A stretch of 64,000 nucleotides of DNA from Labrys wisconsinensis. Lineage in GTDB: Bacteria > Pseudomonadota > Alphaproteobacteria > Rhizobiales > Labraceae. The translations under genes and the position numbers were made by a program. Where the stretch lies: assembly GCF_030814995.1 (NCBI RefSeq), contig NZ_JAUSVX010000014.1, positions 124,001 to 188,000 on the forward strand, in the 5' to 3' direction. The notes under the pieces were generated by a model. That model was not told where the DNA came from. It was given only the letters and a program-made list of their open reading frames with translations, and made no database searches. Below, one piece after another: positions 63,843 to 64,000 of the stretch (positions are counted from its first letter, which is position 1; every line of letters begins with the position of its first letter).

Positions 63843-64000
63843 CGGCGCGCCTCAGCCGGCGCGACGGCCTGCGGCTGATCGGCCTCGCCGCGCTCGGTGC
63901 ATCGGCCTCGCCGGCGACCGTCATGGCCGCAGCGGATGGGCTGGTCCATGCCGAGGATTTCTCCGACGCGCGAACTCTCGACACCGGCTTCTGGACGCTG
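63839..64000 (+). CDS. 5' end of an exported protein, possibly a glycosidase (cut by window edge)
   Basis: 54 codons are visible from a GTG overlapping the acyltransferase stop. LSRRDGLRLIGLAALGASAS is a Tat-like signal. The mature start LVHAEDFSDARTLDTGFWTL resembles the N-terminus of secreted glycoside hydrolases (GH16-like), which would suit a polysaccharide-modifying operon, but the fragment is too short to be sure. Confidence 0.55.
   Translation, partial: MTARLSRRDGLRLIGLAALGASASPATVMAAADGLVHAEDFSDARTLDTGFWTL

Overview
The window is GC-rich, densely coded chromosomal DNA with no insertion sequence, integrase, CRISPR array, rRNA or convincing tRNA. Gene content points to an alphaproteobacterium of the order Hyphomicrobiales (Rhizobiales). 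The evidence is a 2306-residue homologue of the growth-pole-ring protein of polar-growing rhizobia, a PlcP/Agt-type lipid-remodelling pair behind a Pho-box-like site, an NrsF/SigF pair, and the rhizobial style of the Mla and DgcN genes. Genus was not determined.

Layout. 1-5000: aquaporin, an orphan molybdopterin hydroxylase large subunit and a DMT exporter. 5000-9300: a TPR-caspase-like protein, then a SigF stress locus (Met/Lys-rich secreted peptide, DUF1223 protein, ECF sigma factor, NrsF) with matching SigF-type promoters on both strands. 9300-17000: XRE-cupin regulator, FAH-family hydrolase, FadL-type porin, DUF2852 protein, plcP-agt-like pair and a diguanylate cyclase. 17000-27340: urea import (urtABCDE) divergent from a permease-fused hybrid histidine kinase and its response regulator. 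27400-34330: the giant coiled-coil growth-pole protein. 34700-47400: HPt protein, ferredoxin, DgcA-like epimerase, MFS carrier, CheZ-like phosphatase, an Mla-type lipid transport operon, DgcN-like protein, a second caspase-like protein and an AraC/GyrI-like regulator. 47500-58100: ferredoxin-NADP reductase, then a catabolic island made of an IclR regulator, an MmgE/PrpD protein, a three-subunit flavin amine dehydrogenase, a polar amino-acid ABC importer and a C45 Ntn-hydrolase. 58200-64000: dienelactone hydrolase, universal stress protein, COG3904 protein, PuuB-like oxidase, acyltransferase and the start of a secreted protein.

How the parts work together. Three sensing-response modules can be read from the sequence. 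First, the kinase/regulator pair beside the Urt importer, separated by a promoter region with nested palindromes, suggests permease-type sensing of a nitrogen compound. Second, NrsF has Cys131 and Cys181 and shares a divergent promoter region with SigF. Third, the IclR island has two operator-like palindromes centred 31 bp apart in its divergent promoter; one lies between the -35 and -10 of the dehydrogenase/importer operon. This island is the best candidate for an undescribed system: uptake and oxidative breakdown of an opine-like secondary amine, an N-acylated amino acid or a D-amino acid.
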